From: Flavobacteriaceae bacterium
GTDB taxonomy: Bacteria > Bacteroidota > Bacteroidia > Flavobacteriales > Flavobacteriaceae
Direction: 5' to 3'
Assembly (NCBI GenBank): GCA_002694465.1
Contig: NZMG01000035.1
Span: 1 to 64,000, forward strand
Length of the DNA: 64,000 nucleotides
A model generated the notes under the pieces. It saw only the letters and a list, made by a program, of their open reading frames with translations, had not been told where the DNA came from and searched no databases. The position numbers and the translations under genes were made by a program. Shown here piece after piece: positions 20,143 to 30,973 of the stretch (position 1 is the first letter of the stretch; each line of letters starts with the position of its first letter).

Positions 20143-21240
20143 ATGATAACAGACATAGTAAGTCCAAAAGAATTAAAAAAAATTGCCCCAGTTTTTGGGC
20201 AACTCTCATTCGATAATCACGAACAAATTGTTTTTTGTAACGACAAAGATACAGGTTTAAAAGCAATAATTGGAATTCATAATACGGTTTTGGGTCCTGC
20301 TTTGGGAGGTACTAGAATGTGGAAATATGACACTGAGTGGGATGCGTTAAATGATGTGTTGAGACTTTCTCGCGGGATGACCTATAAATCTGCCATCACG
20401 GGTTTAAACTTAGGTGGTGGTAAAGCTGTTATTTTAGGAGATGCAAAAACGCAGAAAACGCCAGAGCTAATGCTTCGTTTTGGTGAGTTTGTTCATTCTT
20501 TGGGGGGACGTTATATCACTGCAGAAGATGTAGGGATGGCAACAAGCGATATGGATTTGGTTAGAACTGTAACGCCTTACGTAACAGGTATTTCTGAAGA
20601 TAAAGGAGGCGCTGGTAACCCGTCGCCAATAACCGCTTACGGAGTTTTTATGGGAATGAAAGCCGCTGCAAAATTTGCCTACGGAAGTGATATCTTGGAA
20701 GATAAAAAAGTATTTGTTCAAGGAATTGGAAATGTTGGGGAAGCATTGGTTGAGCATTTATCCAACGAAGGTGCCAATGTCTTTATTACAGATATAAGTC
20801 GAGAGCGATTAGAAAATGTACGAGATAAATATCACGCTACCATTTATGAAGGTGATAATTTGTATGGTGAAGAAATGGATATTTATGCTCCATGTGCTTT
20901 AGGTGCTACCATTAGCGACGAAACCATTGATCAATTAAAAGCTAAAATTATTGCGGGTGCGGCTAACAATCAGTTAGCTGAAGAACAAAAACATGGAAAA
21001 ATTCTACGCGATAAAGGAATCGTATATGCTCCGGACTTTTTAATTAATGCAGGCGGGATTATAAATGTTTATGCAGAATTGGAAAATTACGGAAAGCAAG
21101 AGATTATACGTAAAACAGAAAATATCTACAATACAACACTTGAGATATTATCTAAAGCCCATGCTAAAAATATAACTACATTTAATGCAGCTTTCGAAAT
21201 TGCTCAAGCAAGAATCGATGCTCGAAAAAATGAAAAGTAA
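20143..21240 (+). CDS. Glu/Leu/Phe/Val dehydrogenase (leucine dehydrogenase-like)
   Basis: GPALGGTRMW, LSRGMTYKSAITGLNLGGGKAVI. Confidence 0.9.
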   Translation: MITDIVSPKELKKIAPVFGQLSFDNHEQIVFCNDKDTGLKAIIGIHNTVLGPALGGTRMWKYDTEWDALNDVLRLSRGMTYKSAITGLNLGGGKAVILGDAKTQKTPELMLRFGEFVHSLGGRYITAEDVGMATSDMDLVRTVTPYVTGISEDKGGAGNPSPITAYGVFMGMKAAAKFAYGSDILEDKKVFVQGIGNVGEALVEHLSNEGANVFITDISRERLENVRDKYHATIYEGDNLYGEEMDIYAPCALGATISDETIDQLKAKIIAGAANNQLAEEQKHGKILRDKGIVYAPDFLINAGGIINVYAELENYGKQEIIRKTENIYNTTLEILSKAHAKNITTFNAAFEIAQARIDARKNEK

Positions 21241-21257
21241 TTATAAAGATTAATGCC

Positions 21258-21265
21258 TATATTTG
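21258..21265 (+). promoter_or_regulatory. TATATTTG -7 box upstream of nusB
   Basis: Matches TAnnTTTG; abuts a perfect 11-bp hairpin. Confidence 0.5.
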
Positions 21266-21299
21266 CAACGCACAAGAATTTCCTTGTGCGTTGTTTGTT
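21266..21299 (+). terminator. perfect 11-bp hairpin plus T-rich tail
   Basis: CAACGCACAAG-aatttc-CTTGTGCGTTG followed by TTTGTTTT. Confidence 0.65.
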
Positions 21300-21321
21300 T
21301 TATACTAAAGTTCTTTAAAAT

Positions 21322-22266
21322 ATGCTTACAAGAAGACATATAAGAGTAAAAGTTTTGCAGTCGTTATATGCGTTTTTTCAGTCTAATGAACAAGATCTTG
21401 ATAAGCAAGAAAAATTCCTTCACTTTAGCATTGCACAAATGCAAGATTTGCAGGCATTAATGCTTCAGTTAATGGTTGCTCTTAGAGATCACGCAGATAT
21501 ATTTCTTCAGAAATCACAAAAAAAACATTTAGCTACCCAAGTTGAAAAAAACCCAAGCCGTGCTTTTATTGATAATAAAGTGATCGAAATGATTTCCGAA
21601 AACAGTAATCTTTCAGAATACCTAAAAAATAAGAAGCTAAATTACTGGAATCTAGACGACGAGTATGTTACTATTCTTTTTAATGAATTAAAACAGCAAG
21701 ATTGGTACGATGGTTATCTTCAAAAGGAAAGTCCAAGTTTTGCAGATGATAAGGAAATGGTCATTAGACTTTACAAGGAGGTTATTGCGCCCAACGAAAA
21801 ATTATACGAATACCTAGAAGACAAACGATTAACATGGTTGGATGACTTTCCGTTGGTGAATACTTCAATTGTTAAGATGTTGAATAAACTTACCGAAAAA
21901 AGGGAGGCTTCTATTTTTAATCCACAAGTTTATAAGGATGAGGAGGACAAAGAGTACAGTGTTCAACTTTTGCGAAAAGTGATTCTAAATGACGATACAC
22001 TATCTAAAGAAGTTGATGGAAAAACACCTAATTGGGATACCGAGCGAATTGCCGATATTGATTTAATTATTTTAAAAATGGGGATTGCAGAGTTTCTCTA
22101 TTTCCCTTCCATGCCTATACGGGTAACCATTAATGAATATTTAGAAATTTCTAAGGAATATTCCACGCCAAAAAGCAGTTTCTTTATTAATGGAATTTTA
22201 GATAAATTGGTTAAGGAATTTTCTGATGCAGGAAAATTGAATAAAATTGGTCGCGGACTTACATAG
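21322..22266 (+). CDS. nusB: transcription antitermination factor NusB
   Basis: MLTRRHIRVKVLQSLYAF and C-terminal NusB domain. Confidence 0.88.
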   Translation: MLTRRHIRVKVLQSLYAFFQSNEQDLDKQEKFLHFSIAQMQDLQALMLQLMVALRDHADIFLQKSQKKHLATQVEKNPSRAFIDNKVIEMISENSNLSEYLKNKKLNYWNLDDEYVTILFNELKQQDWYDGYLQKESPSFADDKEMVIRLYKEVIAPNEKLYEYLEDKRLTWLDDFPLVNTSIVKMLNKLTEKREASIFNPQVYKDEEDKEYSVQLLRKVILNDDTLSKEVDGKTPNWDTERIADIDLIILKMGIAEFLYFPSMPIRVTINEYLEISKEYSTPKSSFFINGILDKLVKEFSDAGKLNKIGRGLT

Positions 22267-22334
22267 AAGTAAAAAAATACCTATTTTAGCCACGCTTTAA
22301 AAATGAATAAAATTTTAATTTAAAAATAAGTACT

Positions 22335-22814
22335 ATGAAAAAAACCATTTTTCTATTAGCCTTAACCACCGTTTTTGCTTTTACTTCTTGTAAGGAAAAT
22401 GCTGCGGACAAAGTAAGTGAAGAAAATGTAGCGGCAGCTGCAGAAAGAGACGCAGAATCTGGAAAATATCCAGTAATGACTTTCGCTGAAAGTTCATTCG
22501 ATTTTGGAACTATTGACCAAGGAACAAACGTAGAACACCTTTTTACATTTACAAACACAGGAGAATCTGATCTTGTCATTGTAGATGCAAAAGGAAGTTG
22601 TGGATGTACTGTTCCAGAATATTCTAAAACTCCAGTAGCTCCAGGAGCTCAAGGAGAGTTATTAGTGAAGTTTAATGGAAGCGGAAAAAACCAAGTAAGT
22701 AAAACAGTGACAATCACTACAAATACTGAAAAAGGAAAAGAGGTGCTTACTATTAAAGCTTTTGTAAATCCTAAAGAAGGAGCCGCTGCTGGATCTCCAA
22801 TTAATGTACAATAA
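22335..22814 (+). CDS. DUF1573 lipoprotein
   Basis: Lipobox TSC; FDFGTIDQGTNVEHLFTFTNTGESDLVIVDAKGSCGCTVPEY. Confidence 0.9.
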   Translation: MKKTIFLLALTTVFAFTSCKENAADKVSEENVAAAAERDAESGKYPVMTFAESSFDFGTIDQGTNVEHLFTFTNTGESDLVIVDAKGSCGCTVPEYSKTPVAPGAQGELLVKFNGSGKNQVSKTVTITTNTEKGKEVLTIKAFVNPKEGAAAGSPINVQ

Positions 22815-22833
22815 CTTTTAGGAAACCCTTTTT

Positions 22834-23115
22834 ATGGAACAATTACAGAGCTTTGCTCCTTTAATTTTAATGTTTTTGGTAGTGTATCTTTTTATGATAC
22901 GCCCACAAATGAAACGTAGTAAACAAGAAAAACAGTTTGCTGCAGATCTTAAAAAAGGAGATAAAGTAGTCACCAAAAGTGGATTACACGGAAAAGTTTT
23001 GGAATTAAATGATGACGGAACTTGTATCATTGAATCTGGTGCCGGGAAAATGAAATATGAACGCTCTGCCATTTCTATGGAATTGAGCAAAAAACAAAAT
23101 GCTCCCGCCAAATAA
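22834..23115 (+). CDS. yajC: preprotein translocase subunit YajC
   Basis: VVYLFMIRPQMKRSKQEKQF...GDKVVTKSGLHGKV. Confidence 0.92.
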   Translation: MEQLQSFAPLILMFLVVYLFMIRPQMKRSKQEKQFAADLKKGDKVVTKSGLHGKVLELNDDGTCIIESGAGKMKYERSAISMELSKKQNAPAK

Positions 23116-23131
23116 TAAATTTTAGATTAAT

Positions 23132-23166
23132 AAAAAAGCCTTCAGTTTAACTGAAGGCTTTTTTTG
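23132..23166. terminator. bidirectional intrinsic terminator
   Basis: AAGCCTTCAG-tttaa-CTGAAGGCTT with A and T tracts, between convergent genes. Confidence 0.85.
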
Positions 23167-23180
23167 TTATAAGTGGTTTA

Positions 23181-24416
23181 TTATTTTTCTGCTACTAATT
23201 GCGCAATATTTACGATGACCTCGATGGCTTTTTGCATGCTTTCAACGGGAACATATTCAAACCTGCCGTGAAAGTTGTGTCCGCCAGCAAAGATATTAGG
23301 GCAGGGAAGGCCCATATAGCTCAATTGAGAACCATCGGTCCCACCACGAATAGGTTTAATAAGTGGTTTTATACCTGCTTTTTTCATGGCTTGTTCAGCA
23401 ATATCTACAATATGCATAACAGGCTCAATCTTTTCGCGCATGTTGAAATATTGATCTTTAATTTCAACCGAAACTCTATCTGTTCCGTATTGAACATTTA
23501 GTTCGTCAGCCAATTTTTGCATCATTTCCTTTCGAGCTTCAAAATGGACCTTATCGTGATCTCGTATAATATATTGAAGCTTGGTGCTGTCTACTTCCCC
23601 CTTCATATTATGTAGGTGAAAAAATCCTTGACGACCTTCGGTATGTTCTGGCGTTTCTAGTCTAGGAAGGGAATTGATATAATCCATTGCGATGTACATA
23701 CTATTGATCATTTTTCCTTTAGCATATCCTGGATGTACAATTTTCCCTTGAACAGTTACCACAGCACCAGCAGCATTAAAGTTCTCATACTCTAATTCAC
23801 CAACTTGGCTTCCGTCCATGGTGTAGGCCCAATCGGCACCAAATTTTTTGACGTCAAATTTATGAGCTCCTCGTCCAATTTCTTCATCTGGGGTAAAACC
23901 AACACGTATCTTACCGTGTTTTATTTCGGGATTCTTTAGTAAATATTCCATTGCCGAAATAATTTCTGCAATTCCCGCTTTGTCATCTGCCCCCAATAGC
24001 GTAGTACCGTCTGTTGTAATTAACGTTTGCCCTTTGTACATCAATAAATCATCGAAATCTTTTGGAGAAAGAATAATATTTTCATCCTTATTTAAAACGA
24101 TATCTCCGCCATCGTAATCTTCAACAACTTGAGGCTTTACATTAGCTCCTGTAAAATCCGGTGAAGTGTCGTAATGCGAGATAAATCCAATGGTTGGAAC
24201 TTCAGTAGCTACATTACTTGGAAGCGTCGCCATCACATACCCATTTGTATCGATGGTTACTTCAGACATTCCAATTTCAATCAATTCTTTTACCAGTGCA
24301 TTGGCTAAAACCCATTGTTTAGCCGTGCTAGGGGTAGTATCCGAAGTTGGGTCACTTTCGGTATCGATGGTAACGTAGCTTGTAAATCTTTTTATGAGGT
24401 CGTATTTTGTAATCAT
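23181..24416 (-). CDS. pepT: peptidase T
   Basis: [55 protein letters not shown]. Confidence 0.95.
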   Translation of the reverse strand: MITKYDLIKRFTSYVTIDTESDPTSDTTPSTAKQWVLANALVKELIEIGMSEVTIDTNGYVMATLPSNVATEVPTIGFISHYDTSPDFTGANVKPQVVEDYDGGDIVLNKDENIILSPKDFDDLLMYKGQTLITTDGTTLLGADDKAGIAEIISAMEYLLKNPEIKHGKIRVGFTPDEEIGRGAHKFDVKKFGADWAYTMDGSQVGELEYENFNAAGAVVTVQGKIVHPGYAKGKMINSMYIAMDYINSLPRLETPEHTEGRQGFFHLHNMKGEVDSTKLQYIIRDHDKVHFEARKEMMQKLADELNVQYGTDRVSVEIKDQYFNMREKIEPVMHIVDIAEQAMKKAGIKPLIKPIRGGTDGSQLSYMGLPCPNIFAGGHNFHGRFEYVPVESMQKAIEVIVNIAQLVAEK

Positions 24417-24502
24417 GTGATTGTAATTTCTTCACAAATTAACGGAATAACCCTCTAAAAAATAAGTGTTTTAATAGTATTTTTGCAATAGAATAAAAGC
24501 CT

Positions 24503-25516
24503 ATGTATAAATTCCTACTTCGTCCATTTCTCTTCTTGTTTGACCCTGAGGAAGTGCACCACTTCACGTTTAGAATAATTCGATTTTCTCACAGTATTGG
24601 ACTTGGGGGTGTTTTTAGAAACTGTTATGCCGTAAAAAATAAAAAATTGGAAAGGAAATTATTTGGGTTAACTTTTCCAAATCCAGTGGGACTTGCAGCA
24701 GGTTTTGATAAAGACGCCAAATTATATACGGAACTCTCCAATTTTGGTTTTGGCTTTATTGAAATAGGAACCGTAACACCCAAACCTCAAGATGGAAACC
24801 CAAAAAAGCGACTTTTCAGGTTAAAGAGTGATAGTGCGATCATCAATAGAATGGGGTTTAATAATGGCGGTGTAGCTGTAGCCGTAGAAAGATTGAAAAA
24901 AAACAAAGGTGTTTTAATAGGAGGAAATATTGGAAAAAATAAAGTGACACCCAATGAAGAGGCTGTCAATGATTATTTGATATGTTTTGAAAGCCTATTC
25001 CACTATGTAGATTATTTTGTGGTAAATGTAAGTTCGCCTAATACCCCTAATTTAAGAGCGCTTCAGGATAAAGAACCCCTTACTAACTTATTAAACACAT
25101 TAAAAACTGAAAACTCAAAAAAAGATAACCCGAAGCCTATTCTTTTAAAAATTGCCCCAGATTTAACCGATACCCAATTGATGGATATTATCGATATTGT
25201 TAATGAAACCAAAATTGATGGGGTTATTGCCACAAATACAACCATTTCTCGCGAGGGATTGACTTCAGGAAATAAAAAAGAGATGGGAGGTTTAAGCGGA
25301 AAACCATTGACAAAAAGAGCTACAGAAGTAATCCGCTTTCTTTCTGTAAAAAGCAATAATGCTTTTCCAATTATTGGTGTAGGAGGAATTCACTCTGTAG
25401 AAGATGCCATGGAAAAATTGGATGCGGGAGCAAGTTTAATTCAGTTGTACACTGGCTTTATTTATGAAGGCCCAGTGCTTGTAAAAAAAATAAACAAAGC
25501 ACTCTTAAAAAGATAG
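24503..25516 (+). CDS. pyrD: quinone-dependent dihydroorotate dehydrogenase
   Basis: [35 protein letters not shown]. Confidence 0.95.
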   Translation: MYKFLLRPFLFLFDPEEVHHFTFRIIRFSHSIGLGGVFRNCYAVKNKKLERKLFGLTFPNPVGLAAGFDKDAKLYTELSNFGFGFIEIGTVTPKPQDGNPKKRLFRLKSDSAIINRMGFNNGGVAVAVERLKKNKGVLIGGNIGKNKVTPNEEAVNDYLICFESLFHYVDYFVVNVSSPNTPNLRALQDKEPLTNLLNTLKTENSKKDNPKPILLKIAPDLTDTQLMDIIDIVNETKIDGVIATNTTISREGLTSGNKKEMGGLSGKPLTKRATEVIRFLSVKSNNAFPIIGVGGIHSVEDAMEKLDAGASLIQLYTGFIYEGPVLVKKINKALLKR

Positions 25517-25517
25517 T

Positions 25518-26132
25518 ATGTGGGAGCAACTCCTTTCTTTTTCTTTTTTTACGATGCTTTTGGCACTCTCACCAGGCCCCGATAATATTTTTGTCCTAAC
25601 CCAGTCTTTAGTGAACGGTTCAAAAAAGGGGATCGCAACAACTGCTGGACTAATTTCTGGTTGCATAGTACATACCACTTTTTTAGCATTTGGAGTTTCA
25701 GCTATTATTGCGGCTTCTCCACTGGCTATTTTGGGTATTAAAATTATTGGAGCCGCCTATCTTTTATATTTAGCAATCAAAGTTTTTCGTAGTCCATCCA
25801 CGATTGACCTATCTCAAAATGTTTCTTCAAAAAGTAATTGGGAACTCTTTAAAATTGGGGTGATTATGAATTTGGTAAACCCTAAAGTGCTACTGTTCTT
25901 TTTAGCTTTTTTTCCATCTTTTTTATGGAATCCAGACGAGGGTACTGTAATACAATTTTATATTTTAGGAATCACTTTTATGATGGTTTCTTTTATCATT
26001 TTTAGTAGTATTGCTCTCTTGGCTGGGGGTATTTCTTCATTTATATTGAAACATAAAAAGGCTGGGTTTTATCTAAAATGGCTTCAAATATTTGTGTTTT
26101 TAGGAATTGCAGTTTTTATTCTTTTTGCATAA
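25518..26132 (+). CDS. LysE-family translocator
   Basis: LALSPGPDNIFVL motif, multi-TM. Confidence 0.88.
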   Translation: MWEQLLSFSFFTMLLALSPGPDNIFVLTQSLVNGSKKGIATTAGLISGCIVHTTFLAFGVSAIIAASPLAILGIKIIGAAYLLYLAIKVFRSPSTIDLSQNVSSKSNWELFKIGVIMNLVNPKVLLFFLAFFPSFLWNPDEGTVIQFYILGITFMMVSFIIFSSIALLAGGISSFILKHKKAGFYLKWLQIFVFLGIAVFILFA

Positions 26133-26197
26133 ATTTTTCAGAATATTTTAGAGCGTAAAAGGCAAGTGCATCCTTCGGAATTTATATCTTTACAGTA

Positions 26198-27061
26198 ATG
26201 CAAAAAGTTAAGATTATAGAATGCCCCAGAGATGCTATGCAGGGTATAAAAGATTGGATTCCTACCGAAAAGAAAATCCAGTACATCCAATCATTATTAA
26301 ACTGTGGTTTTGACACTATCGACTTTGGTAGTTTTGTTTCCCCTAAGGCAATTCCACAAATGCAGGACACTGCCGATGTACTTCGAGGTTTAAATCTTTC
26401 AAATACGCAAAGTAAATTATTAGCAATCGTCGCCAATCTTCGCGGGGCAGAAGCCGCTGTTCAGTTTCCTGAAATTCAGTATTTGGGTTATCCTTTTTCT
26501 ATTTCAGAAAATTTTCAAATGCGTAATACGCATAAGACTATAGATCAATCTATTGAAGTACTACTGGAGATTTTAGAATTGGCTGAAAAGAATAACAAAG
26601 AAGTGGTAACCTATTTATCCATGGGCTTTGGGAATCCCTATGGGGATCCTTGGAATGTGGAAATTGTAGGCAATTGGGCCGAAAGATTAGCTGGAATGGG
26701 GGTGAAAATTCTATCCTTAAGCGATACCGTAGGTACCTCCACTCCCGAGGTGATTGACTATCTTTTTTCTAACTTAATACCCAAGTATCCCGAAATTGAG
26801 TTTGGAGCACATTTACATACAACTCCTACCAAATGGCACGAAAAAGTTGATGCGGCATTTAAAGCCGGTTGTCGTAGATTTGATGGGGCGATTCAAGGTT
26901 TTGGGGGATGTCCCATGGCAAAGGATGAGCTCACGGGGAATATGCCTACCGAAAAATTACTAAGCTATTTTACGGTAGAGAAAGTAAATTCAAATTTAAA
27001 TCCAATGGCTTTTGAAAGTGCCTATAACGAAGCCTCGAAAATATTTCTAAACTACCATTAA
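26198..27061 (+). CDS. hydroxymethylglutaryl-CoA lyase
   Basis: IIECPRDAMQGI, LSLSDTVGTSTPE, GCRRFDGAIQGFGGCPMAKDELTGN. Confidence 0.9.
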   Translation: MQKVKIIECPRDAMQGIKDWIPTEKKIQYIQSLLNCGFDTIDFGSFVSPKAIPQMQDTADVLRGLNLSNTQSKLLAIVANLRGAEAAVQFPEIQYLGYPFSISENFQMRNTHKTIDQSIEVLLEILELAEKNNKEVVTYLSMGFGNPYGDPWNVEIVGNWAERLAGMGVKILSLSDTVGTSTPEVIDYLFSNLIPKYPEIEFGAHLHTTPTKWHEKVDAAFKAGCRRFDGAIQGFGGCPMAKDELTGNMPTEKLLSYFTVEKVNSNLNPMAFESAYNEASKIFLNYH

Positions 27062-28602
27062 TGATGAAAAAATATTTTGTAATTCTATGTACACTTTTAT
27101 TAATTGTCTCTTGTAAAACCACAGATCGCGTTAAAAAGGACAAGAAAGATGATGGGATTATAACCTTCAAGTTTGTGCAACTTAACGATGTCTATGAAAT
27201 TGCCCCTTTGGGTGACGGAAAGTATGGCGGCATGGCACGTGTGGCACATGTGGTGGATTCTATTAAAAAAGTAGAGCCTAATACTTACTTGTTTATGGCA
27301 GGTGATTTTTTAAACCCATCGCTATTGGGGACCATTAAATACAACGGTGAACGTATTTACGGAAAACAAATGATTGAAGTGATGAACGCCATGGATTTTG
27401 AACTTGTAACATTCGGGAATCATGAGTTTGATATAAGTGAAGAAGCGCTTCAGCAGCGGTTGAATGAATCTAACTTTTATTGGACCTCGGCAAATGTGTT
27501 TCAGCAATTGGAAGATGGACCACGTTCCTTTCATTTTGAAAGAGGTGGAGATACCATTTACATTCCAGAAACCTATACAATCAATATGATGGATGCAGAT
27601 AGCACTAAAGTGGAGGTAGGATTTTTTAGTGTGACTTTGCCATCAAATTCACGGGATTATGTGTACTATAGTGATGTGATGTTAGAAGCTGGGAGTGCTT
27701 ATAGTGCGCTTCAGTCTCAGCAGGTGGATATCATAATGGGACTAACACATGTAGAAATTTCTGAAGATATTGAGATTGCCAAAAAGTTCGCAGACATATC
27801 ATTTATCATGGGTGGTCACGAGCATAATAATATGCTTAAAGAAGTAGGAAATACTAAAATTGCAAAAGCGGATGCAAATGCAAAAACCATTTACATTCAT
27901 ACGTTCACCTTTAATAAAAACGATAATTATTTAAAGATAGATTCCAAACTATTCCCCATTGACGATAAAATTGCCGAAAAGCCTTCTGTGAAAGCCATAG
28001 TCGATAAATGGAATACCATTTTAACAACCGAAATAAAGCAAGTAGTTGATAGCCCTAATGAAGTAATTTATTACGCCAATCCGCCGCTCGATGGAACCGA
28101 CAGCGCCAATAGGGGGATTCAAACTAATTTAGGAGATATCATAACACAGGCTATGGCATTGTCCTTTAAAGAATCTGTGGATGCTGCCCTGGTTAATGGA
28201 GGTTCAATTCGTATAGACGATATGCTGGAAGGCGATATTACTAGTTTGGATATTTTTAGAGTATTACCCTTTGGAGGAAGCGTGCTAAAAGTCGATATAA
28301 AAGGGAGCCTGTTAAAGGACGTATTGGACTACGGAAAGGAATACGCTGGAACAGGTGCGTACTTACAGCGCTATAATATAAGGGAAGGGTCTCGTGGTGC
28401 TTGGCTTTTGGAAGGCAATTATATTGATGATGAAACCGTTTATAAAGTAGCCTTTAGTGACTTTTTACTAAAAGGGTATGATATTCCCTTTTTAACACCC
28501 GAAAATGAAGGTGTTTTAAAAGTGTATGAGCCCACAAAAGAGGAGAATGCTCACGATATAAGAAAAGCCATAATTGTGTATCTTAAATCACTTAAAAAAT
28601 GA
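27061..28602 (+). CDS. 5'-nucleotidase / metallophosphatase lipoprotein
   Basis: FVQLNDVYEI, FGNHEFD, MGGHEHN; 5'-nucleotidase C-terminal domain; lipobox. Confidence 0.85.
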   Translation: MMKKYFVILCTLLLIVSCKTTDRVKKDKKDDGIITFKFVQLNDVYEIAPLGDGKYGGMARVAHVVDSIKKVEPNTYLFMAGDFLNPSLLGTIKYNGERIYGKQMIEVMNAMDFELVTFGNHEFDISEEALQQRLNESNFYWTSANVFQQLEDGPRSFHFERGGDTIYIPETYTINMMDADSTKVEVGFFSVTLPSNSRDYVYYSDVMLEAGSAYSALQSQQVDIIMGLTHVEISEDIEIAKKFADISFIMGGHEHNNMLKEVGNTKIAKADANAKTIYIHTFTFNKNDNYLKIDSKLFPIDDKIAEKPSVKAIVDKWNTILTTEIKQVVDSPNEVIYYANPPLDGTDSANRGIQTNLGDIITQAMALSFKESVDAALVNGGSIRIDDMLEGDITSLDIFRVLPFGGSVLKVDIKGSLLKDVLDYGKEYAGTGAYLQRYNIREGSRGAWLLEGNYIDDETVYKVAFSDFLLKGYDIPFLTPENEGVLKVYEPTKEENAHDIRKAIIVYLKSLKK

Positions 28603-29075
28603 AAAAAATTCTGAAGTATTTTTTGATTCTCGCCTTAGTAGCCTTGGTTGTTATTCAATTTATACGTCCCGAAAAAAATTTAGGTGGCTATGAAAGTGTC
28701 GCCTTTTTTGAATCTGAAACAAAACCTTCACAAGAGGTTCGAGGTATCTTAAAGAACAATTGTTACGATTGCCATAGTAACCACACAAACTACCCTTGGT
28801 ATGCTGAAATAGCTCCGTTTTCCTTTTACTTAGATGATCATGTTAGGCATGGTAAGGGAGACTTAAACTTTTCAGAATGGGAGAATTTTTCTGCAAAAAA
28901 GAAAGATCACAAATTGGAAGAGGTTTTCGAAGAAGTTGAAAAAGGGGAAATGCCACTAGATTCTTACACTTGGATACACGGAAATCTTTCCAAAGAAGAT
29001 CAAAAATTGTTAATGCAATGGGCACAATTAGCGCGAATGCAGTACTCAAATCAAATAGAAGTTTCTGGTAAATAA
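28599..29075 (+). CDS. heme-binding domain protein
   Basis: CYDCHSNHTNYPWYAEIAP CxxCH motif; N-terminal TM; 4-bp overlap with upstream gene. Confidence 0.85.
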   Translation: MKKILKYFLILALVALVVIQFIRPEKNLGGYESVAFFESETKPSQEVRGILKNNCYDCHSNHTNYPWYAEIAPFSFYLDDHVRHGKGDLNFSEWENFSAKKKDHKLEEVFEEVEKGEMPLDSYTWIHGNLSKEDQKLLMQWAQLARMQYSNQIEVSGK

Positions 29076-29147
29076 TTGCATTTCAATTCATTATTATTTT
29101 TATTTAAAATAATTCTAAATAAGCTTGTCAAATAATTTTTTGGATAC

Positions 29148-29155
29148 TATTTTTG
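29148..29155 (+). promoter_or_regulatory. TATTTTTG -7 box upstream of porin
   Basis: Matches TAnnTTTG. Confidence 0.5.
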
Positions 29156-29198
29156 CGACTGAATAAACATCTATTTATAATCAGTCTAAATTAATATA

Positions 29199-30374
29199 AT
29201 GAAAAAATTAGCCCTATTTATTTGTTTCCTTATTACAGGAATTATGTTTTCACAAACAGCTCAAGATTCTATTACATTTAATCCTCAACAACAACTCAAC
29301 GCAGCGCAAAGAATACTTTCTGGAAATTATGGGAAAGCCGTAACCGTAGGTGCCTATGGTGAGATGACGTATAATCAGCCTGAAAGCGATAATGGTGAAT
29401 TAGATGTACAGCGTTTGGTGTTACTTTTTGGATACAAATTCAATGACAAAACCCAATTTGTAACAGAGGTAGAATTTGAACATGTAGAAGAAGTTTTTAT
29501 AGAACAAGCTTTTGTTAATTATGCTGTCGGAGATAACTTAAGTCTTCGTGGAGGACTTATGTTAGTACCTATGGGAATTGTAAACGAATTTCACGAACCT
29601 ACTACCTTTAACGGTGTTGAGCGTCCAGAAGTAGATAATGTTATTGTGCCAACCACTTGGCGTGAATTGGGGGTAGGGGTCACTGGAAGATTTCCAGATG
29701 CTTCTTTAAGTTATCAAGCCTATATTTTTAACGGTTTTAAATCGGTTACTACAAGTGGAGATGATGTGGTTGGATATCTTAACGGAAGTAGCGGTCTAAG
29801 AGGTGGGCGACAAAAAGGAATTAAATCGACAGTGGATAGCCCTACATTTTCAGCAAAATTAGATTATTATGGCTTACCAGGACTACGTTTAGGACTTTCG
29901 GGTTATTTTGGAAAAACTCAAGCCCCGGATGATTTAGAAGAACTGGATGGTGCTAATGTTGGTATTTCTATGGTTGGATTCGATGCACGGTATGCCTTTC
30001 AAAAATTTACAGCTAGAGGACAATTTATCTATACAGCCCTAAGCGATACTGAAGATTACAACGCCTTAACTGGAAATAATTTAGGAAGCGCCCTAATGGG
30101 ATACTATGCAGAAGCAGGTTACAATCTTTTACCTCTTACGGCTAAGCAAAAACTATTTGCTTTTGCTCGCTATGAAAATTATAACACCCACGCAGATACA
30201 GCGGGTAGTTTGGAAAAGAATGATGCTTATAATCGTACCGATATAACCACAGGATTAAGCTATCATATAGCCCCAGGGGTAGTCATAAAAGGCGACTATC
30301 AATTTAGAGATAACGATGCAGAAAATGCAGATGTAGATAACAGGTTAAACTTCGGAATAGGAGTTTGGTTTTAA
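29199..30374 (+). CDS. outer-membrane porin (OprO/P-like)
   Basis: Signal peptide, beta-barrel pattern, C-terminal LNFGIGVWF. Confidence 0.8.
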   Translation: MKKLALFICFLITGIMFSQTAQDSITFNPQQQLNAAQRILSGNYGKAVTVGAYGEMTYNQPESDNGELDVQRLVLLFGYKFNDKTQFVTEVEFEHVEEVFIEQAFVNYAVGDNLSLRGGLMLVPMGIVNEFHEPTTFNGVERPEVDNVIVPTTWRELGVGVTGRFPDASLSYQAYIFNGFKSVTTSGDDVVGYLNGSSGLRGGRQKGIKSTVDSPTFSAKLDYYGLPGLRLGLSGYFGKTQAPDDLEELDGANVGISMVGFDARYAFQKFTARGQFIYTALSDTEDYNALTGNNLGSALMGYYAEAGYNLLPLTAKQKLFAFARYENYNTHADTAGSLEKNDAYNRTDITTGLSYHIAPGVVIKGDYQFRDNDAENADVDNRLNFGIGVWF

Positions 30375-30386
30375 GTTAGTTTGTTG

Positions 30387-30418
30387 AAAGCCTTTTGTGT
30401 ATACAGAAGGCTTTTTTT
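30387..30418 (+). terminator. intrinsic terminator after porin
   Basis: AAAGCCTT...AAGGCTTT plus T-run. Confidence 0.75.
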
Positions 30419-30442
30419 GTTTTAATGTAATACCTTTGTACC

Positions 30443-30973
30443 ATGCTGAAACAATTATTTATTGTGAGCTTTTTTAGTCTATTGTTGACTTCTTTTTTAG
30501 TACCCGAAAAGGTTGAAAAAAAGGCAAACAAAGAGATTGAGAAATTCTTTGAAGTTGATAAATTTTCAAAGGAGTATATTTCTATTTCGACTAAGATTTC
30601 GGAAAAAATTCCAGCTTCGTTTTCAGAAAATAATTTTTTCAGAATAAAAAAAGGAAATACTTTATTAGGCTATGGTTACATTGGGAATGCCCCAAGTAAA
30701 ACGGCAACGTTTGATTATTTAGTCTTATTTGATAAAGACTTTATAATTACAAAATCAAAAGTACTTATTTATAGAGAGGAATATGGTGGAGAAATAGGAA
30801 GCAAAAGATGGTTAGAACAATTTGAAGGAAGCTCTTCAAAAACTCCAGAATTAAAACTGGTGAAAGACATTATTCCTATTTCTGGGGCAACTATTTCTGC
30901 ACAGTCCATGACCAAAGCGATTAATCAATTACTGGAAAGTATAAAAATACTGAAACAAGAAAACCATATTTAA
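30443..30973 (+). CDS. FMN-binding domain protein with flavinylation-like motif
   Basis: KDIIPISGATISAQSMTKAI matches the S/T-GAT-x-S/T motif of covalent FMN attachment; signal peptide. Confidence 0.8.
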   Translation: MLKQLFIVSFFSLLLTSFLVPEKVEKKANKEIEKFFEVDKFSKEYISISTKISEKIPASFSENNFFRIKKGNTLLGYGYIGNAPSKTATFDYLVLFDKDFIITKSKVLIYREEYGGEIGSKRWLEQFEGSSSKTPELKLVKDIIPISGATISAQSMTKAINQLLESIKILKQENHI

